A stretch of DNA of 64,000 nt from CAVQBP01 sp963740945 (lineage in GTDB: Bacteria > Bacteroidota > Ignavibacteria > Ignavibacteriales > Ignavibacteriaceae), in contig CAVUGE010000008.1 in the NCBI GenBank assembly GCA_963740945.1, positions 1 to 64,000 on the forward strand, given 5' to 3'. Made by a program: the position numbers and the translations under genes. The number at the start of each line of letters is the position of its first letter. The first letter of the stretch is position 1. Under the pieces are notes generated by a model, which was given only the letters and a program-made list of their open reading frames with translations, was not told the DNA's origin and did no database searches. Shown here piece after piece: positions 54,655 through 63,843 of this stretch.

Positions 54655-55246
54655 GAATTAAGTAATGAAGGGGTAGCAAGGAGCGCATAGAGTTTAGGAG
54701 AAATGTAAATACTTAAAACCTTACCATCCCTCTCCTTCAAATCGGAGAGGGTGGGAAAAGGTTTGGTTTGGGAACCGAAAAGGCATTTATAAAAAGATTG
54801 GATGGTGTTCTTTAGTTTTGAGGCTAAGTACTAATCCATCCAATCACAATTCCAAAATTCAAACTAATGGATTTTAGAATCTGAAATTTGATAAGATTAA
54901 TTATCAAACTTCTAATAAGAAATTTAGCAGAAGAAATAATAAAAGCAATGAGGAGAAACTGAAAAAACTGTAAAATTAATAGGGGTGTTATGAAGAGCAC
55001 ATAAAATAAATATTCTACCATTCGCCAAACCCTCTGTATGGTGCAGGCATCCGCTTGTACCGTATTAAAAATAAACATATATTAACTGTTGAACTCAACT
55101 CCTAATTTTGCCATAAGTCAAACTATATCTTTTCTACAATAAAATTTCCACCTTCCTAAAAGTTTCGGTGGACAGGTTGTACAGCAGGTCTTCAGAATGG
55201 CAATGTTTGGGTAATCAGTTAATAAACTAAATGAAAAGTGGGAAAA
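54655..55246. other. 592-bp intergenic region with a CCCTCTCC/GGAGAGGG hairpin
   Basis: No convincing gene. A stem CCCTCTCC..GGAGAGGG at about 54727-54750 may terminate the sigma-factor operon. An 84-codon minus-strand frame (54824-55078) is hydrophobic and low-complexity, without a recognisable family. GGTTGTACAGCAGGT near 55170 shows no recognisable function. Confidence 0.45.
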
Positions 55247-56125
55247 ATGAAAAGGATAATTTCAGAATTCAGCAGAATATTTATACTTAGCATTCTTGCT
55301 ACATTATCATGTACTATCAAAACCGGTTTTGCACAACAGCAGCAAAATGCTAATGCATATACTTTCTGGGATTTTGGAAATGATGTAAATGATATAGAGA
55401 ATGTAGAGCAAAAAATTTGGATAGCTTTACCGGCACCTACTTCGCAATGGGTTATGACCTGGACATGGGCAGCAGATCCTTCTCACGGAGGTTACTTAGG
55501 ATTCAACACCGATAAGGATGGAAAGGGGCAAGCGCTTTTTTCTTTGTGGAATGCAATTGAAGCCACCGGAGACAGCTGCCTAGAGTTTGGGGGTGAAGGA
55601 ACCGGCTGGAGCTGCAGGTCTTCGTTCGAAATCAGATCGGACATATTTTACAAATTTCGTTTAGCCCGCACAAGATCAGAAGCAGATGGTGTCTGGTGGG
55701 GAGGCTGGATAGTTGAGGACCCTGATTCAGATTCTCCAAAAGAGTATTTTTTGGGTGAAATAAAGGTAAAGAGTGAAATGAATCTGATTCGCGGAAACTC
55801 AATAAATAATTTCAGTGAATATTACGGACAAACTCAGGATAGGTGCAGTACGGTACCTCTTTCAATTTTTGGAGTCACTCCTCCTGTTGCTAATAAGGAT
55901 GAAAGCGGGAACTATAATAGAATTTCAAAATACAGCAGTTCAAGTGACCCTAAACAAAACCCATGTCAATCAGGAGATGAGCCGCAGGGAGCTTTATTTA
56001 AAGTAGAAAATTATGACTTTGGTTCCTCCAAAGGGGCACTCATATTTCTTGGGGGTACTGCTAGTGAACATACGCTGCCGGAGAATATACAAAGTCCATC
56101 CACAGGGGGAGGGGATGAGAAATGA
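55247..56125 (+). CDS. Secreted DUF3472-domain protein
   Basis: 292 residues from ATG 55247 (an in-frame GTG at 55238 is less likely). The signal peptide ends near KTGFAQ. The mature protein has GGYLGFNTDKDGKGQALFSLWNA, typical of DUF3472, and several tryptophans (DGVWWGGWIVED) suggesting a sugar-binding or lectin-like beta fold. It lies alone. The biochemical role of DUF3472 is unknown. Confidence 0.75.
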   Translation: MKRIISEFSRIFILSILATLSCTIKTGFAQQQQNANAYTFWDFGNDVNDIENVEQKIWIALPAPTSQWVMTWTWAADPSHGGYLGFNTDKDGKGQALFSLWNAIEATGDSCLEFGGEGTGWSCRSSFEIRSDIFYKFRLARTRSEADGVWWGGWIVEDPDSDSPKEYFLGEIKVKSEMNLIRGNSINNFSEYYGQTQDRCSTVPLSIFGVTPPVANKDESGNYNRISKYSSSSDPKQNPCQSGDEPQGALFKVENYDFGSSKGALIFLGGTASEHTLPENIQSPSTGGGDEK

Positions 56126-56256
56126 GGAGGAAAGGTCAAAAGTCAAAACAGTTTACTTAAGGTCTACGATATCCAAAAGGCAGCTATTATAAGAATTTTT
56201 AGATATATTATTTAATACGAATAAGCACCAAAGGAGGAAATTCAAAAAACAGGGAA

Positions 56257-57003
56257 TTAGGGAATTACGTCCTGTAATTTTAAATCCTCATTTACAAAGT
56301 CAGCCTGAATTTGTTTAACCGAAGCTGCTATAATTTTAGCAGTTCCTTCCATCCCGGTGTAATCGGTATTGATTACCATATGATAGTATAAAGCGTCTTC
56401 GACATTTTTATTATAATAAGTCTGCAAGAATAGTTTCCTTCTCTGATCTTCTTTTTTAATATACTTAAGGGCTTCGTTTTTATCAATATTCAAGCAATTG
56501 GAGATATAATTAATTCTGTTTTGTAAAGAAGCTATAAGACGCACATGTAAACCGCCTTTTATTTTAGAGGTCATTATATTAGCCCCTCTGCCGATTATTA
56601 TAACATATCCTGCTTCAGCTAAATGCATGATTGTAGTTCTTACCTTTCTAAACAAACTCCAGATGTCTGCTCCGGTTCCTAACATTTGAGAAGCAAAAGA
56701 TTTAACGATAGAATATTTATCCTCAATTAACATATCAGTAAAATATTTAGGCAGTTCATGCTCATTTAGGATTTTATCTATTAATTCTTTATCGAAAAAC
56801 CTCCACTTTTTTTCAACGTATATTTTCTGCAGATACTTTAACAGTTTCTCATAAATTAATGCTTCCGGAACGCCGGTTTCCCGGGATATTGTAATGAAAG
56901 GACCTCCGTGGAGTCGTCTTTCATTAAATTCTTCTTCGGATATTATATGTGAATGGGATTCGATATATAATCTGGCTTTTTCACATTCTCCCATTACTTT
57001 CAT
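56257..57003 (-). CDS. Cytidylate-kinase-like protein, second copy
   Basis: 248 residues. The region FITISRETGVPEALIYEKL replaces a canonical P-loop, followed by WRFFDKELIDKIL. Then YVIIIGRGANIM and HVRLIASLQNRINYI match the cytidylate-kinase-like family, and the terminal part YYHMVINTDYTGME resembles the kinase lid and end. It has no BON-like extension, unlike the gene at 29793. AAGGAGG precedes the ATG. Substrate is unknown. Confidence 0.8.
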   Translation of the reverse strand: MKVMGECEKARLYIESHSHIISEEEFNERRLHGGPFITISRETGVPEALIYEKLLKYLQKIYVEKKWRFFDKELIDKILNEHELPKYFTDMLIEDKYSIVKSFASQMLGTGADIWSLFRKVRTTIMHLAEAGYVIIIGRGANIMTSKIKGGLHVRLIASLQNRINYISNCLNIDKNEALKYIKKEDQRRKLFLQTYYNKNVEDALYYHMVINTDYTGMEGTAKIIAASVKQIQADFVNEDLKLQDVIP

Positions 57004-57346
57004 AGGCTCACCCTCCTTTAAATGTATCAGGGAAAATTAACTAATTATATATATGCTTTTATTCTCTTTATATCAATAGGCATGGGTGAAATTTTAAATA
57101 TTTTTTGCAATTAAAATTAGATTAAAGTTATATTAAATATTAACGGATTATGATTAGGTTTATATTGGATTTAACGGCTGTAAGATGGCTGGTAGACGGC
57201 TGTTAGATCATATAGTGGGGAAGGATTTTGATAATTATATAAATGTTCAAAAACATTAAATCTAATATAAGTATTTAAAAATCTTTTTACGAGTATTGGT
57301 TTCTTAAGAGGAAAAATGGATAGTAAGGTAATCACCGCAGATTACA
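57004..57346. other. Intergenic region with a short imperfect repeat
   Basis: No gene. A short repeat, CGGCTGTAAG / CGGCTGTTAG, sits at about 57174-57210. The rest is AT-rich. Confidence 0.4.
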
Positions 57347-58162
57347 TTAGAGTCTTAAAGCTTTTCTAATTAATGCTCCTGTCTTATTGTTTTTTATTAA
57401 TTGCCATAGTTTTGTTCTTCTAAGAAAATCGATTGCATTGTTTCTTGATCTGGAAAGAACAATTACCTTACTGCTAAAAAATACAGATTCTTTAGATAGG
57501 AATTCAGGATGCATTCCGGATAACCCATTAATATATAAACCGGCAATATTTTTTTTATTGGTAAAAAGAATCTTCCCATCAAAGGTAGAAAAAGGGATTA
57601 ATTCAGTATCACCACTTAAGAGATATTTACATGTTCCCTCTGAAACTCCCGGCCAGCTGTTTACGAAAAAATCATCGAGGATAATCACTCCGCCTTCGCA
57701 AAGGGTTTGCTCGGCAAGTTTCAAATCATTAAATACTACTTCGGCAGTATGTCCACCGTCAACCGAAAAAAATCTGATTTTACTACCTGTTTGAGCGAGT
57801 AAATATTCTGGAGAAATATCCAATGAATTTTCGGTAATTATTTTAATCTTTTCAAAGTCACATGAATTACTTTTTAAATTCTTAATTAATTTCTCTTTAT
57901 CGCCTTTACCTGAATTATCAATATTGTCTGACTGTAATTCGAACAGGTCAATTGCTGCACTCATTTCATTAGATTTTGTAAGCAGGTGAAGGAGGATAAA
58001 TGCTCTCCCATGATGAACTCCTATTTCGCATATAGAGCCGGTAATTTTATTTATTTCCTGAATTTCTCCCAGCTTTAAGATTGCTTTAAGAGCAAGAGGG
58101 GAAATCCAGCCTTCAACTTTTTTATAGGAATTTTTTACGTATTTGATGGAATTCTTATTCAT
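57347..58162 (-). CDS. Class I SAM-dependent methyltransferase (Methyltransf_24-like)
   Basis: 271 residues. SAM-binding motif GSICEIGVHHGRAFILLH is at about 42-59, a second acidic motif is DLFELQSDN, and VDGGHTAEVVFNDLKLAEQTL with GVIILDDFF complete the fold. Typical of sugar or lipid methyltransferases encoded in surface-polysaccharide loci, though no such locus is adjacent. Substrate unknown. Confidence 0.82.
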   Translation of the reverse strand: MNKNSIKYVKNSYKKVEGWISPLALKAILKLGEIQEINKITGSICEIGVHHGRAFILLHLLTKSNEMSAAIDLFELQSDNIDNSGKGDKEKLIKNLKSNSCDFEKIKIITENSLDISPEYLLAQTGSKIRFFSVDGGHTAEVVFNDLKLAEQTLCEGGVIILDDFFVNSWPGVSEGTCKYLLSGDTELIPFSTFDGKILFTNKKNIAGLYINGLSGMHPEFLSKESVFFSSKVIVLSRSRNNAIDFLRRTKLWQLIKNNKTGALIRKALRL

Positions 58163-58298
58163 TATAGAATGTTAAAGTATCGATAATCACATTAAATTCA
58201 GCCTATCATCAAGATATTTAGCACAAATAGATTTGCTCTTTATTTAAGAGTTTTCATGAAGTAAAATAATAAACAGTGGGTGAAAAATAAAATAGAAT

Positions 58299-58733
58299 AT
58301 GGCAGATAAAATAAATAAGATATTTGATAAATTAGCCTCTCATGTTACTCATTTTGCGGGGAGCAGTGCGGCATTCGGAATTGCTTTTTTTATTATTTTT
58401 ATATGGATTATTTCAGGTCCCATATTTCATTTTTCCGATACATGGCAGTTAGTAATTAATACCGGAACAACAATTATTACATTTTTGATGGTTTTTTTAA
58501 TTCAGAGAGCACAAAATAAGGATTCAGAAGCTATTCAGATAAAATTAAATGAATTAATTGCAGCTACAAAAGGTGCAAGCAATTCTTTAATTGATATAGA
58601 AAGCCTTACCGAAGAACAACTGGATGTAATTCATAAGTATTATTCGGTTTTAGCCGACCAGACGAAGAAAACATCAAATATTATTAGGAGCCATTCGGTT
58701 GCTAAAGCTAAAGAGAGAGCATTAAAAAAATAA
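58299..58733 (+). CDS. Low-affinity iron permease-like membrane protein
   Basis: 144 residues. Two TM helices lie at about 24-41 (FGIAFFIIFIWIISGPIF) and 48-66 (TGTTIITFLMVFLIQRAQNKD). The QRAQNKDSEAIQIKLNELI block is diagnostic of the Iron_permease family. The tail is a charged helix. The name is historical; transport by this small protein is not proved. Confidence 0.85.
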   Translation: MADKINKIFDKLASHVTHFAGSSAAFGIAFFIIFIWIISGPIFHFSDTWQLVINTGTTIITFLMVFLIQRAQNKDSEAIQIKLNELIAATKGASNSLIDIESLTEEQLDVIHKYYSVLADQTKKTSNIIRSHSVAKAKERALKK

Positions 58734-59173
58734 TTTGGGAAATATACTTAGTATAATTGCTTTATTCTACAAATTATTCGCAATGTGGAAAGAAATTGTT
58801 TAATTGCTTTATTGTCGTATTGTTAAAGGCAAAGCCATATAATAATAAAGCAATAGTAAGGCGTAACAATTTGGTTCTGGCTTTGGCAGTGAAAAGAAAG
58901 TTACAAAATTACAATTCCGCAATCGGGACAGGAATTGCAGAATTACAATTCCTGTAATAATGAAAGGTACAATGCTTAATTCTCTTAGCTCATTATAAGT
59001 TCTCTCATAGTTTTTTTATGTGCCATAAAGCATATTTTTTATATATACGTGATTAGATAACAACATTAATACTAAAACATAATTAATATAGACTAGTGTT
59101 ATACGTAACCCATTTTAATACGATGTTAGCACAATAATTAATAAATATGAATTAGATAACCTTGGAGGACAAC
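58734..59173. repeat. Intergenic region with several perfect inverted repeats
   Basis: ATTGCTTTATT occurs at 58756-58766 and 58803-58813, and its complement AATAAAGCAAT at 58844-58854. ACAGGAATTG (58928-58937) pairs with CAATTCCTGT (58946-58955). No gene is convincing. The hairpins could terminate the iron-permease transcript or be relics of mobile repeats. Confidence 0.5.
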
Positions 59174-59323
59174 ATGCTCTGGACAATTTTCGTAATTCTA
59201 TTGGTTCTTTGGCTATTAGGTTTAGTTACGTCTTATACATTAGGGGGATTTATACACGTATTATTAGTTATAGCCGTAATTATTTTAATAATCAATTTAG
59301 TATCCGGAAGGCGCAGGATTTAA
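59174..59323 (+). CDS. Small two-TM membrane protein, Lmo0937 family
   Basis: 49 residues (MLWTIFVILLVLWLLG..RRRI). Two hydrophobic helices are separated by SYTLGGFIH, and the tail is basic. Length and the GGFIHVLLVIA block match the lmo0937 family of tiny membrane proteins, common in Bacteroidota and often stress-induced. TTGGAGGA precedes the ATG with good spacing. Confidence 0.85.
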   Translation: MLWTIFVILLVLWLLGLVTSYTLGGFIHVLLVIAVIILIINLVSGRRRI

Positions 59324-59352
59324 GTATCAGACAATAACGAACCCCTCCCCAG

Positions 59353-59482
59353 CGAGGGTGACCAAAAAGTCTTTTTTCTGTCATTCTGAAGGAGTCTTCG
59401 ACTGAAGAATCTCAATTATTATTCGAATATGAGATTCTTCGCTGACGCTCAGAATGACAATCTTACTTTTTGGTCACCCTCG
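59353..59482. mobile_element. MITE-like nested hairpin element, 130 bp
   Basis: Perfect 18-bp inverted termini at 59353-59370 and 59465-59482 (CGAGGGTGACCAAAAAGT). Inside, TGTCATTCTGA (59379-59389) pairs with 59449-59459, and GAAGAATCTCA (59404-59414) with 59430-59440. The whole element can fold into one long hairpin. It has no ORF, so it would be non-autonomous. A shorter relative is at 7685-7821, and its CAGAATGACA core recurs at 3275-3340. The rest of 59324-59630 is featureless. Confidence 0.75.
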
Positions 59483-59630
59483 TAAATTCTAGCCTCCTTT
59501 TTATAAGTTGCAGAAAGAATTCTATTATGATAATTTTTATAATTTTTATAGAATTGTTCTGAAATTTTTTCTTAATTTTATTTAACTTTACATATAATTG
59601 ATCACTGCATATTACTCTGTCTAAAAAAGG

Positions 59631-60853
59631 GTGAAGCTTATGAAAACTCCTAATACAAAAATATTTATTTATACTACGCTATTATTGTTTTTAACCTGCT
59701 TTACAACGGAATCATATTCTCAATTAAGTGTTTCCCAAATTTTCAGCGATGGTATGGTTCTGCAGCGTGAGCATATTATACCTGTCTGGGGAAAGGCAGA
59801 GTCTAATAGTCTGGTTTCAGTAAAAATACTAAATAATACTATTGCATCTTCGGCAGATTCCAGCGGGAACTGGTTAATTACAATTCCCGCAATGAGTGCG
59901 GGGGGACCCTATACTATGACAATTACATCCGGAGCCCAATCAATGTTTCTCCAAAGGTTGAACTGACTTTAACTGCATCCGTAACTGTAGATACATCAAG
60001 CAGTATACAACAGGTTGATTTTTATTCAAACGGTGAATTATTAGGTACTATTAATTCTGCGCCTTTTCAAATAAAATGGACACCCGGAGATAGTTCAAAA
60101 TATTTAATTACCGGAATCATCACTGATAATGATGGTGTTAAGGTTCAATCCGATCCACTAACAGTCTATATTGATAAAGGTAATTTTACAAGGTTCGAAG
60201 CTGAGAAAGCAATATACACCGGGCAGGGGAATAAAATATCATCTGCAAGCAGAAGCGGAGGGGCTTATATGGAAATGCGGGATGCATGGAGGTTAACCTT
60301 CAATAATATAAGTGTGCCAGAAGAAGGGGACTACCTACTTGAGATAGCATATCAACTATCATTTGAATCTCCCAAGACACAATTTTTAGTAGTAAACGGC
60401 GATACTGTGGAAGCAGTCGAATTCACTGCACCTAATATTACCGCCTGGCTGAACAAAGGAACGATGATTCATTTAATTAAAGGTTTGAACACAGTAGCTT
60501 TCCATGGATACTGGAACTGGATGAGCTTTGATTTTATAGCGATTCCGGAAGCTACAATAGTTGGAGTGGATGAAACCAGGAAACTTCCGGCAGAATTTGC
60601 CCTTTTGCAGAACTATCCTAATCCGTTTAACCCGGTTACAATTATCAGTTATAATCTTCCCAAACGTGCACATGTTTTATTAAAAGTGTATGATATTTTA
60701 GGGAGTGAAGTGGCAACACTTATAAATAAAGAACAAAATGCAGGGAGGTACAGTTTTAATTTTAATGCCTCAAATATTTCGAGCGGTGTATATTTTTACA
60801 GCCTAAAAGCAGGTGACTTTTATGCAAATAAAAAGATGATACTGCTGAAATGA
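59631..60853 (+). pseudogene. Broken secreted protein: sialate O-acetylesterase N-terminus joined to Ig-like, CBM-like and T9SS sorting domains
   Basis: ATG near 59640 starts a signal peptide, then SQIFSDGMVLQREHIIPVWGKAE and GGPYTMTITSG, the N-terminal domain of sialate O-acetylesterases. The frame stops at 59966. In another frame, from about 59933, SPINVSPKVELTLTASV starts an Ig-like domain, followed by FEAEKAIYTGQGNKI (CBM-like), DFIAIPEA and the type IX sorting domain NYPNPFNPVTIISYNLP..MILLK. The SGNH catalytic domain is absent, so a deletion has fused two parts out of frame. The C-terminal half is intact but lacks its own signal peptide. Confidence 0.8.
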
Positions 60854-60905
60854 GACGCAGATTTCACAAATTTTCACAGATGAAGCTATGCAAGAATGGT
60901 AATTG

Positions 60906-61000
60906 AAAGATGACATCTTTACTTATTAAAAATAAGGTTTTTTTATATTTTCATTATAAAATAAGTTAAAAGTGTTTTTTCTTTTAAAGATGTCATCTTT
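60906..61000. terminator. Pair of palindromic terminators between convergent genes
   Basis: AAAGATGACATCTTT (60906-60920) and its reverse complement AAAGATGTCATCTTT (60986-61000) are each a 7-bp stem palindrome. The second is followed by a T-run. They lie between the broken T9SS gene (plus) and the pirin gene (minus), consistent with bidirectional termination. Confidence 0.7.
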
Positions 61001-61005
61001 TTTTA

Positions 61006-61920
61006 TTAATTACCTGGTTTAGTCTTCAAAAACGTTCCATCCTGAAGCTCTTCAAAGGCTTCCCTTAATTCCGCTTGAGTATTCATCACTATCGGGCCGT
61101 ACCAGGCTACAGGTTCTTTTAATGGTCTTCCGGAAATAAGAAGGAAGCGGATTCCTTCATCTCCTGCCTGTACTGTAACCTCATCGCCGCTATCAAATAG
61201 AACTAGTGATCTATTGTCGGCATCTACTGGTGAATTAGTATCCAGCCAGCCAACACTTTCCGTAGGTACAGCAAGAGGACCTGAAGCATTACAGAATTTT
61301 CCGGAGCCAGCGAATACATACGCAAACGCGTTATTCCTCGTATCGATAGATAAAGATTTTCTTTTTCCCGGCGGGACAGATACGTCAATATAAATTGGAT
61401 CAGCAGCAATGCCGTCAACCGGACCTCTTTTTCCCCAAAAATTTCCGCAGACAATCCTAACATGAGTACCATCATCATCGGTTACTTCCGGCATATCAGC
61501 CGATTTAATTTCCTGATACCTGGGTTTTGTCATTTTTAATGCTGCCGGCAGATTAGCCCAGAGCTGAAAACCATGCATTCTACCTATCTGATCACCTTTA
61601 GGCATTTCCTGATGAATAATTCCACTTCCTGCCGTCATCCATTGAACATCCCCTGAAGAAATCACTCCATTATTCCCGATACTATCGCCATGTTCCACAC
61701 TACCGGCAAGGACATAAGTAATAGTTTCGATTCCCCGATGGGGATGCCATGGAAAACCGGCGAGATAATCCTCAGGACGTTCGTTACGGAAGTCATCGAG
61801 AAGCAGGAAAGGGTCAACTTCCGCAGGATCACCAAAACCGATAGCACGGCGAAGATTTACTCCTGCTCCTTCAATTGTCGGCTGCGCCTTTAATATTTTT
61901 TTAACAGGGCGTATAGACAT
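61006..61920 (-). CDS. Pirin family protein
   Basis: 304 residues. The N-terminal cupin has the metal-binding block WHPHRGIETITYVLAGSVEHGDSIG, with three His and a Glu. The pirin signature DPFLLLDDFRNERPEDY is just before it. The C-terminal cupin domain ends ISGRPLKEPVAWYGPIVMNT. Pirins act as quercetinase-like dioxygenases or as redox-sensing regulators. No adjacent operon partner; the MFS gene upstream has the same orientation. Confidence 0.92.
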   Translation of the reverse strand: MSIRPVKKILKAQPTIEGAGVNLRRAIGFGDPAEVDPFLLLDDFRNERPEDYLAGFPWHPHRGIETITYVLAGSVEHGDSIGNNGVISSGDVQWMTAGSGIIHQEMPKGDQIGRMHGFQLWANLPAALKMTKPRYQEIKSADMPEVTDDDGTHVRIVCGNFWGKRGPVDGIAADPIYIDVSVPPGKRKSLSIDTRNNAFAYVFAGSGKFCNASGPLAVPTESVGWLDTNSPVDADNRSLVLFDSGDEVTVQAGDEGIRFLLISGRPLKEPVAWYGPIVMNTQAELREAFEELQDGTFLKTKPGN

Positions 61921-61964
61921 AAATTTCTCCTTTCAGAATAAAAATATTTAAATACCGATATTCT

Positions 61965-63503
61965 TTAATTTTTTAAAATTCCTTTTTCTACGGTAATTAA
62001 TGCAATCAATGAACTTAACCAGGAAAGAATTACAGAAATAATAATGACCATATTAAAGGAGGCCACAAATGATTCTTTAACATTCAATGCCACAATAGAT
62101 GATTCTTTCGAGGTCAAACCAGCAGGCGGCTGTGTTTCTGCAAGTTTATTTGAATTCGCAAGTAATTCAGCCTTTTTATCTGCCGGAATTTTTAGGTTAT
62201 CTACTTTCACTTCAAGATTATTTTTAAAAGTAATTATCATGAAAGTCCCAAGAATTGCTATGGCGAACAAACCTGCGGCACGAGCAACGGTATTATTTAT
62301 TCCGGATGCAATTCCCGAATGCTTTTCACTAACCGATGCCATGACAGCAGCAGTAAGAGGAGCAACAACAATTCCCATTCCAATACCGAGTAATACAATT
62401 CCGGGAAAGTATGTAGTCCAGTATTCTGAAGGTCCATTTGTAATTCCGGGAAAAATTAGAAGAAAGAGCCCTAATCCTGAAAATAATGGTCCAATAATCA
62501 AAGGTTTCCTTGCTCCAAACTTGTCAGAAAATTTTCCCGAGAAACGTGAAATTCCGGAAATTAAAATAGCAAACGGAAGGATTGCGAGCCCTGCAGTTTC
62601 TTCCGGATAACCCTGAACCTGGATTAGATTTAAAGGAAAGAAAAACAATGCAGCATTTAATGCAGCATACATGAATAAAGTTAGAGTATTAACACCGCTA
62701 AAAGTTTTTGATTTAAATAAATTAAGGGGCATCATCGGCAGCTTACTTCTTTTTTCAACGAATATAAATATTATAATAGAAAGGACGCCGATAATTAATG
62801 CAGCCTCAATTCTTAAATTAGTAAAACCACTATCTGAGGCTTCCAGAAACCCATATGTTATCCCTCCCAGCCCCAGAGTTGCGAATAAAGCACCTGTTAA
62901 ATCCAGATGTTTTGCAGATTCGTCATGACTTTCAGGTACCTTCAGAATCAAAATAAATATAGTAATTATTGCCAGCGGAACATTTATAAAGAATATAGCT
63001 CTCCAAAGTCCTAAACCTGCAAGCCAGCCACCTAAAACAGGTCCAATAATCGTGGTTAAAGCGCTGAAAGTAGACCATGTTCCAAAGGCTTTACCCCTTC
63101 TTTCAGAGGGAATAACTGCAGATATTATTGCTAGACTTTCCGGCACCATTAGAGCACCTCCTATACCCTGAGATGCCCTAGAAATAATAAGCATTAATTT
63201 TCCGCTTGAAATACCGCATAGAAAAGAAGAAATACTAAACAAAATTATTCCGATTACAAATATTTTTTTTCTGCCGTAAATATCTCCTAAGGAACCGCCG
63301 ACAAGTAAAAGTGAAGAAAGAAAAATAGAATAAGCATTTATAATCCAAAGGAGGGATTTTCCGTTAATATCCAGATCATTCTGAATAGCGGGAAGGGCAA
63401 CATTCAACGCCGAGAAATCAATAAATACCATACTGGAAGCGAGGATAGTAGATATCAAAGTAAACAATTCAGCTTTATTGTTTACCGGAGCATTTTTATT
63501 CAT
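61965..63503 (-). CDS. MFS exporter of the DHA2 (EmrB/QacA) family
   Basis: 512 residues with about 14 TM helices. Motif A-like GGSLGDIYGRKKIF follows the second helix. SALNVALPAIQNDL is the typical start, and the motif-C-like LGPVLGGWLAG is present as IIGPVLGGWLAGLGLWRAIF. It likely exports drugs or metabolites with a proton antiport. It lies 44 bp upstream of the pirin gene and may share its promoter. Confidence 0.92.
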   Translation of the reverse strand: MNKNAPVNNKAELFTLISTILASSMVFIDFSALNVALPAIQNDLDINGKSLLWIINAYSIFLSSLLLVGGSLGDIYGRKKIFVIGIILFSISSFLCGISSGKLMLIISRASQGIGGALMVPESLAIISAVIPSERRGKAFGTWSTFSALTTIIGPVLGGWLAGLGLWRAIFFINVPLAIITIFILILKVPESHDESAKHLDLTGALFATLGLGGITYGFLEASDSGFTNLRIEAALIIGVLSIIIFIFVEKRSKLPMMPLNLFKSKTFSGVNTLTLFMYAALNAALFFFPLNLIQVQGYPEETAGLAILPFAILISGISRFSGKFSDKFGARKPLIIGPLFSGLGLFLLIFPGITNGPSEYWTTYFPGIVLLGIGMGIVVAPLTAAVMASVSEKHSGIASGINNTVARAAGLFAIAILGTFMIITFKNNLEVKVDNLKIPADKKAELLANSNKLAETQPPAGLTSKESSIVALNVKESFVASFNMVIIISVILSWLSSLIALITVEKGILKN

Positions 63504-63843
63504 AGAAAATACAATTTTTTATAAAGCAACCGATATAGAAATTATATTTACTGTTCTCTTTGCCACCCTATAAAGCAATTAAATTATGCATTATTATTAT
63601 TTGAATCCATTTAATTTGATAATAAAATGATTTTAATATCGCACCTTCATCGCCTAAAAACGAAATATCGAACCGGATAATTTAAAAACTGTTGATTAAC
63701 AGCAATAAAGTATCCTGGTATATTACTTGTCTTTAAATAATAAAAGTAAAAAAGTCTTAGAAAATTTGAAGTGACTGGTAATACTTAAAGCATCTGTTCA
63801 GTTTTTTGAAAAACTTATTACACAATAGTAATTAGGAGATAAA
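63504..63843. other. Intergenic region between divergent genes
   Basis: About 340 bp with no gene. AT-rich, and should hold promoters for the MFS exporter (minus) and for the hydrolase fragment (plus, with AGGAGA before its ATG). Confidence 0.4.

Noticed and set aside
54824..55078. 84-codon hydrophobic minus-strand frame
   Set aside because: Low-complexity Ile/Leu/Phe-rich sequence with no family match and no ribosome binding site; typical of AT-rich non-coding DNA.
58757..58957. 66-codon plus-strand frame after the iron permease gene
   Set aside because: It runs through the inverted repeats and has no protein-like features.
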